Of a stretch of 64,000 nt of DNA, positions 51,592 to 60,376 are shown piece after piece. Every line of letters starts with the position of its first letter. Within the stretch, counting starts at the first letter, position 1. The position numbers and the translations under genes were made by a program. The notes beneath the pieces were generated by a model. The model searched no databases. It saw nothing but the letters and a program-made list of their open reading frames with translations, and was not told the DNA's origin. The DNA lies in contig JAATGG010000264.1 in assembly GCA_015654835.1 (NCBI GenBank), positions 31,003 through 95,002 of the forward strand, written 5' to 3'. The stretch is from Terriglobales bacterium. Its GTDB lineage: Bacteria > Acidobacteriota > Terriglobia > Terriglobales > Acidobacteriaceae.

Positions 51592-52590
51592 CTAGACGCC
51601 CGCCGGCTTGGGATCGGCAGGGTCGTATTGCGCTACGCGGACCTTGCGGGCCAGACCCAGCCTGGCAAGAATCCAGATGCCCCAGAAGTTGGGATCGATT
51701 TCATACCACTTGAGGCCATGGCGCGCTGAAACCGGGTGGGCATGGTGATTGTTGTGCCATCCCTCGCCGCCGGTCAGCAAAGCCACCCACAAGTTGTTGC
51801 GTGAATCATCGCGCGTCTTAAAGCGCCGGCTGCCCCACATATGGGTAACGGAGTTGGTGAGCCAAGTGGTATGCAGACCAAGGGTGACGCGCAGAAAGCC
51901 GCCGACCAGCAGCATCGCGATCCCGTTTTTCAAGCCGCCGAAATACCAGCCGCCAGCAAACAACAACGCTCCGCTCACCGCCAGGGGAATCCAGTGGTAC
52001 TTGCTCAGCCACACGTAGAAGCGATGCCGCGTGAGATCGGGAACGTAACGGCCCAGCGCCGAGGTTTCCGAAGCCATGGCTGCGCCGAAGAAGATCCAGC
52101 CGGCATGAGCCCACCAGCCGCCTTCCCGCGGTGTGTGCGGATCGCCTTCGTGATCGCTGAGCTGATGATGCACACGGTGGGTCGCCACCCAAAAAATCGG
52201 TCCGCCCTCCAGCGCCAGCGTCGCGCAGATGGTCATGACATACTCCAGCCACTTCGGCACCTGGTAGCCGCGGTGGGTCAGCAGCCGGTGATAGCACATG
52301 CCGATACCGACATTGATCGCCACGACATAGAGCACAACGGCCACCAGAATCCGCTGCCAGTCAAGAAAGAACAGGCCGGCAATGGCGCCGATGTGAAAAA
52401 TGACCATGGCCACGGTGGTGGTCCAATTCAGTCCCGCGCCTCGTGTGGCGGCGCGGCCCATGTGAACCCCATCGCGAGCGGGCACCCCATGCGCGGTCAC
52501 GGAGGCCGACGACTCCGGAGCTGCATAAGGCGGTTTTGTTGCACCAACGACGGTGATATCGGGGGAAGGGTTGGTTACGACAGATGCCAT
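51592..52590 (-). CDS. acyl-CoA/fatty acid desaturase
   Basis: A 332-aa membrane di-iron desaturase of the delta-9 type. Three histidine boxes are complete: HRLLTH, HRVHH and HNNHH. Hydrophobic helices flank them (about 60-105 and 185-220). Enzymes of this class introduce a double bond into membrane fatty acids, useful for adjusting fluidity. MASVVTNPS at 52590 is preferred as start; the frame extends 9 codons upstream. Confidence 0.92.
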   Translation of the reverse strand: MASVVTNPSPDITVVGATKPPYAAPESSASVTAHGVPARDGVHMGRAATRGAGLNWTTTVAMVIFHIGAIAGLFFLDWQRILVAVVLYVVAINVGIGMCYHRLLTHRGYQVPKWLEYVMTICATLALEGGPIFWVATHRVHHQLSDHEGDPHTPREGGWWAHAGWIFFGAAMASETSALGRYVPDLTRHRFYVWLSKYHWIPLAVSGALLFAGGWYFGGLKNGIAMLLVGGFLRVTLGLHTTWLTNSVTHMWGSRRFKTRDDSRNNLWVALLTGGEGWHNNHHAHPVSARHGLKWYEIDPNFWGIWILARLGLARKVRVAQYDPADPKPAGV

Positions 52591-52792
52591 TCTTCGGGGA
52601 ATCCTCCAGAGGGGCAAATACTCCCACTCTTATGAGGTAATTGTATGCCCCACAGTGCTTTCCCTTACCTTTTCCATCGAATTATCGCGACCAAGTCACG
52701 GATTTTCCCGCAAATGTGTGCTCTTTTGCTCATGTTTGCCCCGGAAGCGGAACTTTGGCCTGGAGACGGAACTGGCATGGCGATCACGCTGC

Positions 52793-54304
52793 CTATTCCC
52801 GGCTGATCGCACCCAGGTCTCCGCCTCCGCTCACGAACAGCTTCTCGGCGGTCCCGCGCAGCACGCGATAGAGGGCAAACTGCCGCGCTGTCTCGCTTCG
52901 CAGCTCAAAGAGCAGTTCGCCACGATTGTCCGCCATGGCGTCCACGGCATCCACTAGGCGCATCCGCGGGGTTTCGTCCAGGTGAGCGCCGTCGGCCACG
53001 TTCTTCAACAGCACCAGCACGTTGCCATAGAGATCCGGCTGCGCCACCAGCGTAACGAACTTCTGCTGAGCCAGGGGCCCGTCGGTGCGCGCCGTCAACA
53101 CCAGCGTGGCTCCCGATCCGTAGGCCAGTTCGAACACGCGAAACTGCTCGTCAATCAGTGGAGCAGGAGCGGGCAGCGGCGGCTGTTGCAGCTTAAGACT
53201 CTTTCTCGCCGTCTTGGCCGTCGCCGTGCGCTTGGGTGCGGGAGCAGCGGGCGGCGGCGTCAAGCCGAGCGCGTCCCGCGCAATGTCTTCAAGCGCCGCC
53301 TTCATCTTGGCTTCGTCGTCCGGGTTGGACCAAGCATATTCCCAGGGATGGTCGGGCCGGCTCCTGGCATCGGAAACAGCCACCACCTGCTGCATGTCCG
53401 GGGGCAGGCCCATCAGGCTGGGAACCACGGCCAGATTGTCGGCATTCGACCGGCCTCTTCTGAGCCGCGGCCGGTCAGGGTCGGTCACATCGGGTAGCGA
53501 GCTGACATGGCCAACGTCCTCGGGCGGTTTCTTGCTCTTTTTGATCGTTGGCCGGTCAGGATCGCTGGAAGCTGCACTATTGCCGTCGTCCGAACTCTTT
53601 TTGTGCAGCGTAGGCCGGTCGGGGTCGGGCGCAGAACTGGAACCCGTGTCGGCGCTGCTGCTATCGGAGGTTGTCTTCTTGTGCAAGGTGGGTCTATCGG
53701 GATCGCTGGGCGCGGCAGGCGTGCTCGATCCCGACCCGCTTCCCGCGCTCGCGCCGCCGTCCGCCTCTTTAGGATGCTTCTTCCGATGCAATATGGGCCG
53801 GTCGCCGTCTTCATCGTCGATTCTGACCTGCGCCAACTCCTCTTTCGAGGGTCGGGACACCGGCTTGGGCATCGGCTTCCACGCCCCGTAGCCTACCCAC
53901 GAGCCTTGCTCCTGACCGGCATTCTTGATGTCGAACAGCCCGATCGATTTGCCGTTCCGCTCCAACTGATACTCGACCTCGCCAGCCAGCGCGAGCGGCT
54001 CGGGACGGGCAAGATAGATGCCGCCATCCTGCAACTGCCCACCGTCCAGCACCGCGACGGGAACGATGCGGCAGGCCTTCGGCTTGGCCAGTTCGCCCGT
54101 CCACTCCAGCACCGCCACCGCCCGCAGTTCCGGCGCTTCGTTTGTCTTTTTGGTCACCTGGCCGGGATATTGCGCCCAAACCGGCAGCGCCGCCAGCAGC
54201 CCGGCAACCGCCAGAGCCCCGCGTCCGGCCGCTACAATCGAAAGGTGAGTCTGGAGCGATGACGCCGGTCGCCCGGCTCGGAAATAATGCACCGCGATGG
54301 CCAC
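52793..54304 (-). CDS. secreted protein with DPDRPTLHKK repeats
   Basis: A 503-aa protein with a hydrophobic export signal (about 21-45, ending PVWAQ). A globular N-terminal part (50-165) is followed by a linker with five repeats of the type DPDRPTLHKK (about 167, 201, 227, 248 and 275) separated by Ser/Gly/Ala spacers. A Pro-rich stretch and a C-terminal globular part (about 375-503) come next. No family is recognised. The exact start is unclear, because no strong ribosome binding site precedes ATG 54304. Confidence 0.75.
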   Translation of the reverse strand: MAIAVHYFRAGRPASSLQTHLSIVAAGRGALAVAGLLAALPVWAQYPGQVTKKTNEAPELRAVAVLEWTGELAKPKACRIVPVAVLDGGQLQDGGIYLARPEPLALAGEVEYQLERNGKSIGLFDIKNAGQEQGSWVGYGAWKPMPKPVSRPSKEELAQVRIDDEDGDRPILHRKKHPKEADGGASAGSGSGSSTPAAPSDPDRPTLHKKTTSDSSSADTGSSSAPDPDRPTLHKKSSDDGNSAASSDPDRPTIKKSKKPPEDVGHVSSLPDVTDPDRPRLRRGRSNADNLAVVPSLMGLPPDMQQVVAVSDARSRPDHPWEYAWSNPDDEAKMKAALEDIARDALGLTPPPAAPAPKRTATAKTARKSLKLQQPPLPAPAPLIDEQFRVFELAYGSGATLVLTARTDGPLAQQKFVTLVAQPDLYGNVLVLLKNVADGAHLDETPRMRLVDAVDAMADNRGELLFELRSETARQFALYRVLRGTAEKLFVSGGGDLGAISRE

Positions 54305-54344
54305 CGTGGCCCTCCATTACTTGAGACTCGAAGAGGAATTCCCC

Positions 54345-54821
54345 ATGGAACTGAATGAAAAAGTAACCGATTTCACCTTGCAAACCGACGAGGACAAGAC
54401 CGCAAGCCTCTCGGACTATGTAGGCAAGCCCGTCGTGCTCTTCTTTTATCCTAGGGCCGACACTCCCGGCTGCACCATCGAGGCCTGCGGCTTCCGCGAC
54501 ACATTCACCAAGCTACAGGCTGCCGGCGCCGTGGTGCTCGGTATCTCTCGGGATACGCCCAAAGCCCAAGCCAAATTCCGCGCCAAATATGAACTTCCCT
54601 ATACCCTCCTTGCAGATGTAGACGAGAAAGTCTGCAATCAGTTTGGCGTGCTCAAGGAAAAGAACATGTATGGCAAAAAGGTCTGGGGCATCGAACGTAC
54701 CACCTTCGTGATCGGCCCCGACCAGACGCTGCTGCATGTATTCCCCAAAGTCACCCCCGAGGGTCACGCGGAGCAAGTGCTCGCCCTATTGCAGGAATGG
54801 AAGAAAACACACAAAGCCTAG
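54345..54821 (+). CDS. bcp: Bcp-type thioredoxin-dependent peroxiredoxin
   Basis: A 158-aa PrxQ/BCP peroxiredoxin reducing hydroperoxides. The peroxidatic Cys43 and resolving Cys48 lie in TPGCTIEACGFRD, the same-helix Cys arrangement of the family. ATG 54345 has AGAGGAA upstream, and the frame reaches back to 54297. It partly overlaps the open frame of the glycosylase downstream. Confidence 0.95.
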   Translation: MELNEKVTDFTLQTDEDKTASLSDYVGKPVVLFFYPRADTPGCTIEACGFRDTFTKLQAAGAVVLGISRDTPKAQAKFRAKYELPYTLLADVDEKVCNQFGVLKEKNMYGKKVWGIERTTFVIGPDQTLLHVFPKVTPEGHAEQVLALLQEWKKTHKA

Positions 54822-54874
54822 AGAACGCCGGCACAGTCTCGAAGAAAGGCCGCCTCACCAGGCGGCCTTGTCCG

Positions 54875-55594
54875 ATGCCTGGCCGCCAGCTTCCCCGCGC
54901 CTTCTTCGAGGCTGCGCCGGATCTGGTGGCCCCTCGCCTGCTGGGCAAGCTGCTGGTGCACGAGACCGGCAGCGGCCCGGAGGCCTGCCTGCTGGCCGGG
55001 CGCATCGTCGAAGTGGAGGCCTACCTCGGTCCCCACAACGATCCGCCCGATCCAGCCGCACACGCTCATCGCGGCCCCACACCGCGCAATCGCGTTCTCT
55101 TCGGCCACGCCGGCCATGCCTACGTATATGCCATCTATGGCCGCTATTTCTGTATGAACGTGTCGTGCGAGACCGAGGGCCGAGCCGGCTGTGTGCTGAT
55201 CCGCGCACTGGAACCGGTTCCGGGCGCCGACCCTACCGCACTGGAACGGATGGCGCGCAATCGCGGCATCCCGCCGGAAATGCATTTCCGCGGTAAAATG
55301 GACCGCCTGCTGACCTCGGGCCCCAGCCGGCTGTGCCAGGCGCTCGGTTTGGCGCGCGCTAGCCACAACGGCCTCGATCTCGCCGACCCGGCCTCTGCGC
55401 TGCAACTGCGCGAGGACGGCTTCACGGTCTCCGAAGTGCTGGTCACACCACGCATCGGCATCAAAGAGGCGGCGGATTGGCCGCTGCGTTTCGCCCTGCC
55501 CGGCCATGCCTGTGTCTCTGGCCCGCGCAGTTTGGAGCGTTTTCCGATTCACTCATTAACATCTCTGGCATCGTGCAAGGTGGCAATTTCTTGA
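54875..55594 (+). CDS. DNA-3-methyladenine glycosylase (AAG/MPG family)
   Basis: A 239-aa alkyladenine glycosylase that removes 3-methyladenine and other damaged bases. Marks: APDLVAPRLLGKLLVH, GRIVEVEAYLGPHNDPPDPAAHA, GHAYVYAIYGRYFCMNV and TSGPSRLCQALGL. The frame starts at 54797, overlapping bcp; ATG 54875 (MPGRQLPRAFF) matches the family N-terminus better but has a weak ribosome binding site. Near the AlkZ-like and MutL genes, it adds to DNA repair in this window. Confidence 0.92.
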   Translation: MPGRQLPRAFFEAAPDLVAPRLLGKLLVHETGSGPEACLLAGRIVEVEAYLGPHNDPPDPAAHAHRGPTPRNRVLFGHAGHAYVYAIYGRYFCMNVSCETEGRAGCVLIRALEPVPGADPTALERMARNRGIPPEMHFRGKMDRLLTSGPSRLCQALGLARASHNGLDLADPASALQLREDGFTVSEVLVTPRIGIKEAADWPLRFALPGHACVSGPRSLERFPIHSLTSLASCKVAIS

Positions 55595-55730
55595 GGAAAT
55601 TGCCGCTTGGCATCCTGCCTTCTGTTCAGAGCAGAATCGAAAACGCTGTAACCGGCAGCCGCATCCTTCTCCGGTAAGATTCCGTCATACGAACTGTAGG
55701 CCATCCCAACCTGCGAGGAACTTCTCCGCC

Positions 55731-56255
55731 TTGAAACCATCTTCCCTGTCCCTGCCCGCCGTGGCGGCTGCCCTCTTGACCGCGGCTGTTTTACCTATTG
55801 CCTTGGCTGCCCAAACCTCACCATCGGCTCAGCAAGGCGCTGCCGCCGGCTCCCCTCTGCGTACCTACGCTTCCCCTACCAACCTCAAGGTATTGCCCAA
55901 GACCCTGACCGGGGCCGAGGTTCACGAGATCATGGAGAAGTGGGAGGCCGACCTGGGCGCCCGCTGCAGCACCTGCCACGCAGAAGATCCCAACAACATC
56001 GCTCCCAATGGTCGTCCGCGGCTCAATTTCGCCGACGACTCCAAGCCTGAAAAAGCGACAGCCCGCCTGATGTATACCATGACCGAGGACATCAACAGGA
56101 ACTACGTAGGCAAGATCGACACATCGGGAAACCCTGTCACCTGCGGCACCTGCCATCGCGGCCACATCGGCCCGGAGCGGTTCGTTCCACCGCCCGGGGA
56201 GCACGAGCACCACGACGCGCCCTCCGCAAGCCAAAAGCCTCCGCTGCCGCGCTAA
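55731..56255 (+). CDS. reaction-centre-type diheme cytochrome c
   Basis: A 174-aa secreted protein with a signal peptide (about 1-27, ending ALAAQ) and two heme-binding sites, Cys79-x2-Cys82-His83 (CSTCH) and Cys138-x2-Cys141-His142 (CGTCH). FADDSKPEKATARLMYTMTEDIN between them is typical of the photosynthetic reaction-centre cytochrome c subunit family that abounds in acidobacteria. It starts at TTG 55731. Probably a periplasmic electron carrier; this does not imply photosynthesis. Confidence 0.88.
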   Translation: MKPSSLSLPAVAAALLTAAVLPIALAAQTSPSAQQGAAAGSPLRTYASPTNLKVLPKTLTGAEVHEIMEKWEADLGARCSTCHAEDPNNIAPNGRPRLNFADDSKPEKATARLMYTMTEDINRNYVGKIDTSGNPVTCGTCHRGHIGPERFVPPPGEHEHHDAPSASQKPPLPR

Positions 56256-56319
56256 TTAGCGATCCCTTAAAGCCGCGCCGGACAGAGCAGATTGCCGGAT
56301 GGATTTTGTCCGAGAGCTC

Positions 56320-56808
56320 TCAGGCGCGGCCTTCGCGGTGGAAGTCTCCGCTCTTGCCGCCGGATTTGGCTTCAAGCTGCACGTTGCGGATCACGATTGC
56401 CTTGTCGAGCGCTTTGGTCATGTCGTAAACCGTCAGCGCGGCCACGGCGGCGGCCGTTAGCGCCTCCATCTCCACACCGGTAGGGCCTACGGTCGCCGCC
56501 GTCGCGGTAATGCGCACGCCATGCTCGGCAATCTCCGCGCGCACGTCCACATGAGTCAGCGACACCGGATGGCACATGGGAATCAGCTCGGAGGTGCGCT
56601 TGGCCGCCTGGATGCCGGCAAAACGCGCCACTTCCAGGGGATTTCCCTTGGGATTCTCGGGCAGCGCCGCCAGCACCGCCGCCGAAAGCTCGACAAAGGC
56701 CGATGCGGTCGCCGTCCGCCGGGAAGGCTGCTTGGCGCTTACATCCACCATGCTGGCCTCGCCGGATTCATCGTAATGGGACAGGGGGCGGGGGGAAGAT
56801 TCGGGCAT
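56320..56808 (-). CDS. moaC: cyclic pyranopterin monophosphate synthase
   Basis: A 162-aa MoaC for molybdenum cofactor synthesis. Marks: MVDVSAKQPSRRTATA, KRTSELIPMCHPVSLTH, EMEALTAAAVAALTVYDMTKALD and KSGGKSGDF. It follows moeA at 12 bases on the same strand, so Moco synthesis genes are co-transcribed here. The first 18 residues are an extra N-terminal stretch. Confidence 0.96.
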   Translation of the reverse strand: MPESSPRPLSHYDESGEASMVDVSAKQPSRRTATASAFVELSAAVLAALPENPKGNPLEVARFAGIQAAKRTSELIPMCHPVSLTHVDVRAEIAEHGVRITATAATVGPTGVEMEALTAAAVAALTVYDMTKALDKAIVIRNVQLEAKSGGKSGDFHREGRA

Positions 56809-56820
56809 CAGGAAAACTCC

Positions 56821-58101
56821 TTAATTCGGCAGCAAAATGCGGACCAACGTACCCGCGTCAAGCTGGCCGGCCTGCTCGGGCACAACCAGAAAACAGTTGG
56901 AGCGGACAAAGGCCGCCAGATCGCCCGACCCTTGCATGGGAACAGCCGTCACCTCCGGCGGTTGCTCCGGCCCTGCTTTGTCCAGTCCCGCCTTGAAGGT
57001 GCAGAACGCGGGCAAAAACCGCGTGAGGCCGCTCTTGCCGCGCCAGTCGGCGGCCAGTCTTGCCAGCACAAAGCGCGGAGCGGTGTTCCGGCTGCCGGTC
57101 AATGCGCCGATCACCGGTGCCGCAAAAAGCAGAAACGTCACGGCAGAAGAGACTGGATTTCCCGGCAATCCGAAGAAGGGCAGAATCCGCGCTCGCCCCT
57201 CCTGCGGCACATCTCCAAAGACCACCGGCTTGCCCGGCTGCAGGCGAACGCCGGTAAAGTGGAACCGGGCTCCGGCCCGCGCCAGGGCTTCTTCCACAAG
57301 ATCGAATTTCCCTGCCGAGACGCCGCCGGAAAGTAGCAGCAGGTCCGCCTCCATCGCCACCGCCAGCACCACATCGAGTGCTCCGGCATTGTCGACAGCG
57401 GTAGGCAGAACCCAGGGCTCCGCGCCGGCCGCGGCCGCCAAAGCCGCCAGCATGGGCGCATTTGAATTGCGAATCTGGCCGCCCGCCGGCACGGAGTCGA
57501 TGGCAACCAGTTCGTCGCCGGTCGTCACAATCGCCACGCGAGGCCGGACAAACACCTCCACCGCAGCATAGCCGCAGGCCGCGGCCAGGGCGATCTGCGC
57601 CGGCCCGATGCGCGTCCCGGCAGTGACCAGTTCCTCGCCCGCACGCGCCTCTGCAGCCCGCGCAACTATGTTTTCGCCTTGAACCAGCGTGCGGGGCGCG
57701 GGCACGGCAATCTGCGTGCCGCCTTCGGTATCGTGAGTAGTCTCCACATGCTCGATCATGACGACGGCATCGGTGCCTTCCGGAACCGGCGCGCCCGTCA
57801 TGATCTCCCAAGCCGCACCGGGGGGCAGCGGACCGCCTGAAGCCTCACCGGCCCGGGTTGCGCCGGCAATCGTCAGCGGTCCATGGGCCGATGCCTCGGC
57901 TGCCCGGCAGGCGAATCCATCGCGGGACGAACGCGGAAACGGTGGCTGATCGCGATCCGCACAGAGAGGCTGTGCGAGCACCCGGCCTGCCGCCAACCCA
58001 AGCTCCACGCGCTCGGTTGCAAGCGGCGTCCCGCCCAGTTCGGCGGCATAGCCGGCCACCAGCGCCGCAGCCTGCTCATAATGAAGCAGATCAGAACTCA
58101 T
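56821..58101 (-). CDS. moeA: molybdopterin molybdenumtransferase
   Basis: A 426-aa MoeA that inserts molybdate into adenylylated molybdopterin. Marks: RSSRDGFACR (substrate loop), WEIMTGAPVPEGTDAVVMIE, GDELVAIDSVPAGGQIRNSN, LSGGVSAGKFDLVEEAL and GLPGNPVSSAVTF. MSSDLLHYEQ at 58101 is the chosen start. The longer frame upstream is a shadow over the terminator region. Confidence 0.95.
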   Translation of the reverse strand: MSSDLLHYEQAAALVAGYAAELGGTPLATERVELGLAAGRVLAQPLCADRDQPPFPRSSRDGFACRAAEASAHGPLTIAGATRAGEASGGPLPPGAAWEIMTGAPVPEGTDAVVMIEHVETTHDTEGGTQIAVPAPRTLVQGENIVARAAEARAGEELVTAGTRIGPAQIALAAACGYAAVEVFVRPRVAIVTTGDELVAIDSVPAGGQIRNSNAPMLAALAAAAGAEPWVLPTAVDNAGALDVVLAVAMEADLLLLSGGVSAGKFDLVEEALARAGARFHFTGVRLQPGKPVVFGDVPQEGRARILPFFGLPGNPVSSAVTFLLFAAPVIGALTGSRNTAPRFVLARLAADWRGKSGLTRFLPAFCTFKAGLDKAGPEQPPEVTAVPMQGSGDLAAFVRSNCFLVVPEQAGQLDAGTLVRILLPN

Positions 58102-58181
58102 GGAATGGATTGTAGAGGGTTCGAGGCATCTTCGGGAGCAGTCTGGGGAGCAGTCGCTTGAGAAGCGCGCCTGAAAAGACG

Positions 58182-58216
58182 CAGGGCGCATCCGGCAACC
58201 GGATGCGCCCTGCGCG
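58182..58216 (-). terminator. intrinsic terminator of the TPR gene
   Basis: A perfect 16-bp stem (58182-58197 with 58201-58216) and a 3-base loop, followed on the minus strand by a short T-rich stretch. It separates the TPR gene from moeA downstream. Confidence 0.8.
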
Positions 58217-58235
58217 GACTCCACGAGAAACTGGC

Positions 58236-59414
58236 TTACTTCTTGCCTGCCTTGTAGGTCGAGGTAACCTTCTGCCCGGCCTGGTCCAGAATTCCCTTGA
58301 CCTCGGCAGCATAGGGACCCGAGGGGGCCAGTTCCAGATACTTCTGGTAGGCATCCGCGCATCCCGGAGGCAGAATGATTCTCTGCGTCTTGGCGTCGAA
58401 CGTGGCCTTTTGAATCAAGCCCTGTCCCTTGAGGTAGTAGAGGATCGGCTGATTCGGGTCCGACTTGAGAGCCTCGTCGGCCGCGGCCACCTGCGCTTCT
58501 CCGTTGCCCACCTGAAAGAAGACCACAGCCTCGTTCTTGAGGTAGAAACCAGCCTGCGCCGGGTTCGCCTTGGCGGCTGCGTCATAAGCCGCATTCGCTT
58601 CTGGGACCTTGCCGGTGCGAGCATAAATCTCGCCCAGGCCGCTGTTGGCCAGGCCTTGGATTGCGGGATTGGGCTTCTTCGAAGCGCTCTCCAGATCCAG
58701 AGCCTTCTTATAGGACGCCTCCGCCTGATCGTACTTCTTGAGGCCAGCCTCGGCCTGCCCCAGTTCAGCCCACAGAACCGAAGCATCCGGCTTGGCAGCG
58801 GTATCCTTCTGCATCAGGGCTTCCACGTCGCCGTACTTCTGGGCCTTGATCTGAGCTTCCTTGGCATCGATGTCGGCTTTGGCCGCCCCCGCTCCGGCAG
58901 CCGCAACCGCCGCTGCATGGGCGCCATCCGCGTCCTTGATGTCCTGGGAAGCGGTCCGCAGATCGTTATTGAGGTTCTTGATCACCTCGTTGGCCTTCAT
59001 CGCTTCGGAATTGTGCTTCTTGATGTCCTCAAGCTGCTTCTTCTGTTCCGGTGACAGCTTGTCGATGAATTCCTGGCGGGACATATCGATGTCCTGTGCA
59101 ACGTCCTGGCCGGCAATGACCTTCACGTTGTCGATCGAGTCCACCATCTTGTCGGGCGGGGTATCGGGCTGGCGATAAACCAGAATATAGGTGCCAGGGG
59201 CCGCTTCGCCCGCGTAGTCGCCTGTGGAAGTCACCGGGAAAGTGAACTTTGAGGTCTTGCCACCATCGTTCGAGAGGCTCACGCTGCCGTTGGTCGTCGA
59301 CGCCCCGGTCGGATTCGTCACGTGGCCGTGAATCTTGCCCGTGGGCTGTTGCGCAAACACTGGCAAGAATGCAAATGCCAGCACGCCCAGCCAAAGTGAA
59401 ATAGTGCGTTTCAT
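58236..59414 (-). CDS. secreted TPR protein with N-terminal beta-sandwich
   Basis: A 392-aa exported protein. The signal peptide is MKRTISLWLGVLAFAFLPVFAQ. A carboxypeptidase-regulatory-like beta-sandwich (GKIHGHVTNPTGASTTNGSV...) runs to about 110. A helical, Ala/Asp-rich section (about 115-205) and TPR repeats (about 210-350; AELGQAEAGLKKYDQAEASY, ANSGLGEIYARTGKVPEANA) follow. It is probably a periplasmic or outer-membrane protein-interaction scaffold, of a type frequent in acidobacteria. Specific role unknown. Confidence 0.82.
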   Translation of the reverse strand: MKRTISLWLGVLAFAFLPVFAQQPTGKIHGHVTNPTGASTTNGSVSLSNDGGKTSKFTFPVTSTGDYAGEAAPGTYILVYRQPDTPPDKMVDSIDNVKVIAGQDVAQDIDMSRQEFIDKLSPEQKKQLEDIKKHNSEAMKANEVIKNLNNDLRTASQDIKDADGAHAAAVAAAGAGAAKADIDAKEAQIKAQKYGDVEALMQKDTAAKPDASVLWAELGQAEAGLKKYDQAEASYKKALDLESASKKPNPAIQGLANSGLGEIYARTGKVPEANAAYDAAAKANPAQAGFYLKNEAVVFFQVGNGEAQVAAADEALKSDPNQPILYYLKGQGLIQKATFDAKTQRIILPPGCADAYQKYLELAPSGPYAAEVKGILDQAGQKVTSTYKAGKK

Positions 59415-59860
59415 GTTCTTCTCCTTGGGAGCGGCGCGAACGAGGCTGCCCGCGAGCTCGAAAAAATCTTGTCTGTCGGCTCATCCGCTGAGCCGTTCCA
59501 CCAGCGTCTCCGTCGTGCGCGTGCTGACCGCCACCCGCCGCGGATGCGCGAATTACCTCGAAAAACGCCTTTATCCTGTAACCGGCTGCGTCTGCCACAA
59601 GACAGCCACCGCGCGAACCCATCGAGTGGACCGCGCCCGCCGGCACAGCCCAAGTTAAATCCTATTGACTGCCCAGCACAAGGGCACACGTCAGGATGTG
59701 CGATGCCTGCCGGATCCGAACTGCCGCCTGATGCCGTATTCACTGGACGGCTGGAGAGAACCGCAGGTTGCATATTTCCATCCTGTGCGGCTACGGGATC
59801 ATGGTAGTGCGCGTCGAGAGCGCCTGTGTGTGGCCCAGATCACACCCTACAATAGAGACA
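59415..59860. other. intergenic region between divergent genes, no gene seen
   Basis: 446 bases between the TPR gene and the divergent GNAT gene. Reading frames here are basic low-complexity shadows without ribosome binding sites. The promoters of both genes should lie here, but no clear pair of boxes stands out. Confidence 0.45.
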
Positions 59861-60376
59861 ATGGCAATTACGATTCGCACCGCCACTCCTGCAGACGTTC
59901 CGCAGATTCTGGCCTTCATCCGCGCGCTGGCCGCCTATGAGCGGGAGCCAGACGCCGTCTTGGCCACGGAAGCCGACCTGCTGCGCGACGGTTTCGGTCC
60001 CCATCCCTTTTATGAGTGCCTGATCGCCGAACAGGCCGGACACCCTGCCGGTTTCGCCCTCTACTTTTTCGACTATTCCACCTGGCTGGGGCGTCCCGGG
60101 CTGTACCTCGAAGACATTTTTGTCGGTCTCGAATTCCGCGGGCTCGGCATTGGCAAGGCCCTGCTGCAGCGGGTTGCGGCCATCGCCATCGAGAAGAACT
60201 GCCCACGCCTCAAGTGGGAAGTCCTCGACTGGAATGCCCCGGCGGTCGATTTCTATCGCGCCATGGGCGCTGAATTCCAGGACGAGTGGCGCAATGTGCG
60301 CGTGAGCGGCGAAGCGTTGCAGCGGTTGGCCGGCATCCCGGCTGCCGCACCGCAGACCACGGAGGCCGCACAGTGA
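59861..60376 (+). CDS. GNAT family N-acetyltransferase
   Basis: A 171-aa acetyl-CoA-dependent acyltransferase. Marks: IRTATPADVPQILAFIRALA, LYLEDIFVGLEFRGLGIGKALLQRV (motif A with the acetyl-CoA loop) and KWEVLDWNAPAVDFYRAMGA. The LYLEDIFV and DWN motifs are close to polyamine (SSAT-like) acetyltransferases, a likely but unproven activity. ATG 59861 is chosen by family alignment. It overlaps trmFO by 4 bases (GTGA). Confidence 0.9.
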   Translation: MAITIRTATPADVPQILAFIRALAAYEREPDAVLATEADLLRDGFGPHPFYECLIAEQAGHPAGFALYFFDYSTWLGRPGLYLEDIFVGLEFRGLGIGKALLQRVAAIAIEKNCPRLKWEVLDWNAPAVDFYRAMGAEFQDEWRNVRVSGEALQRLAGIPAAAPQTTEAAQ

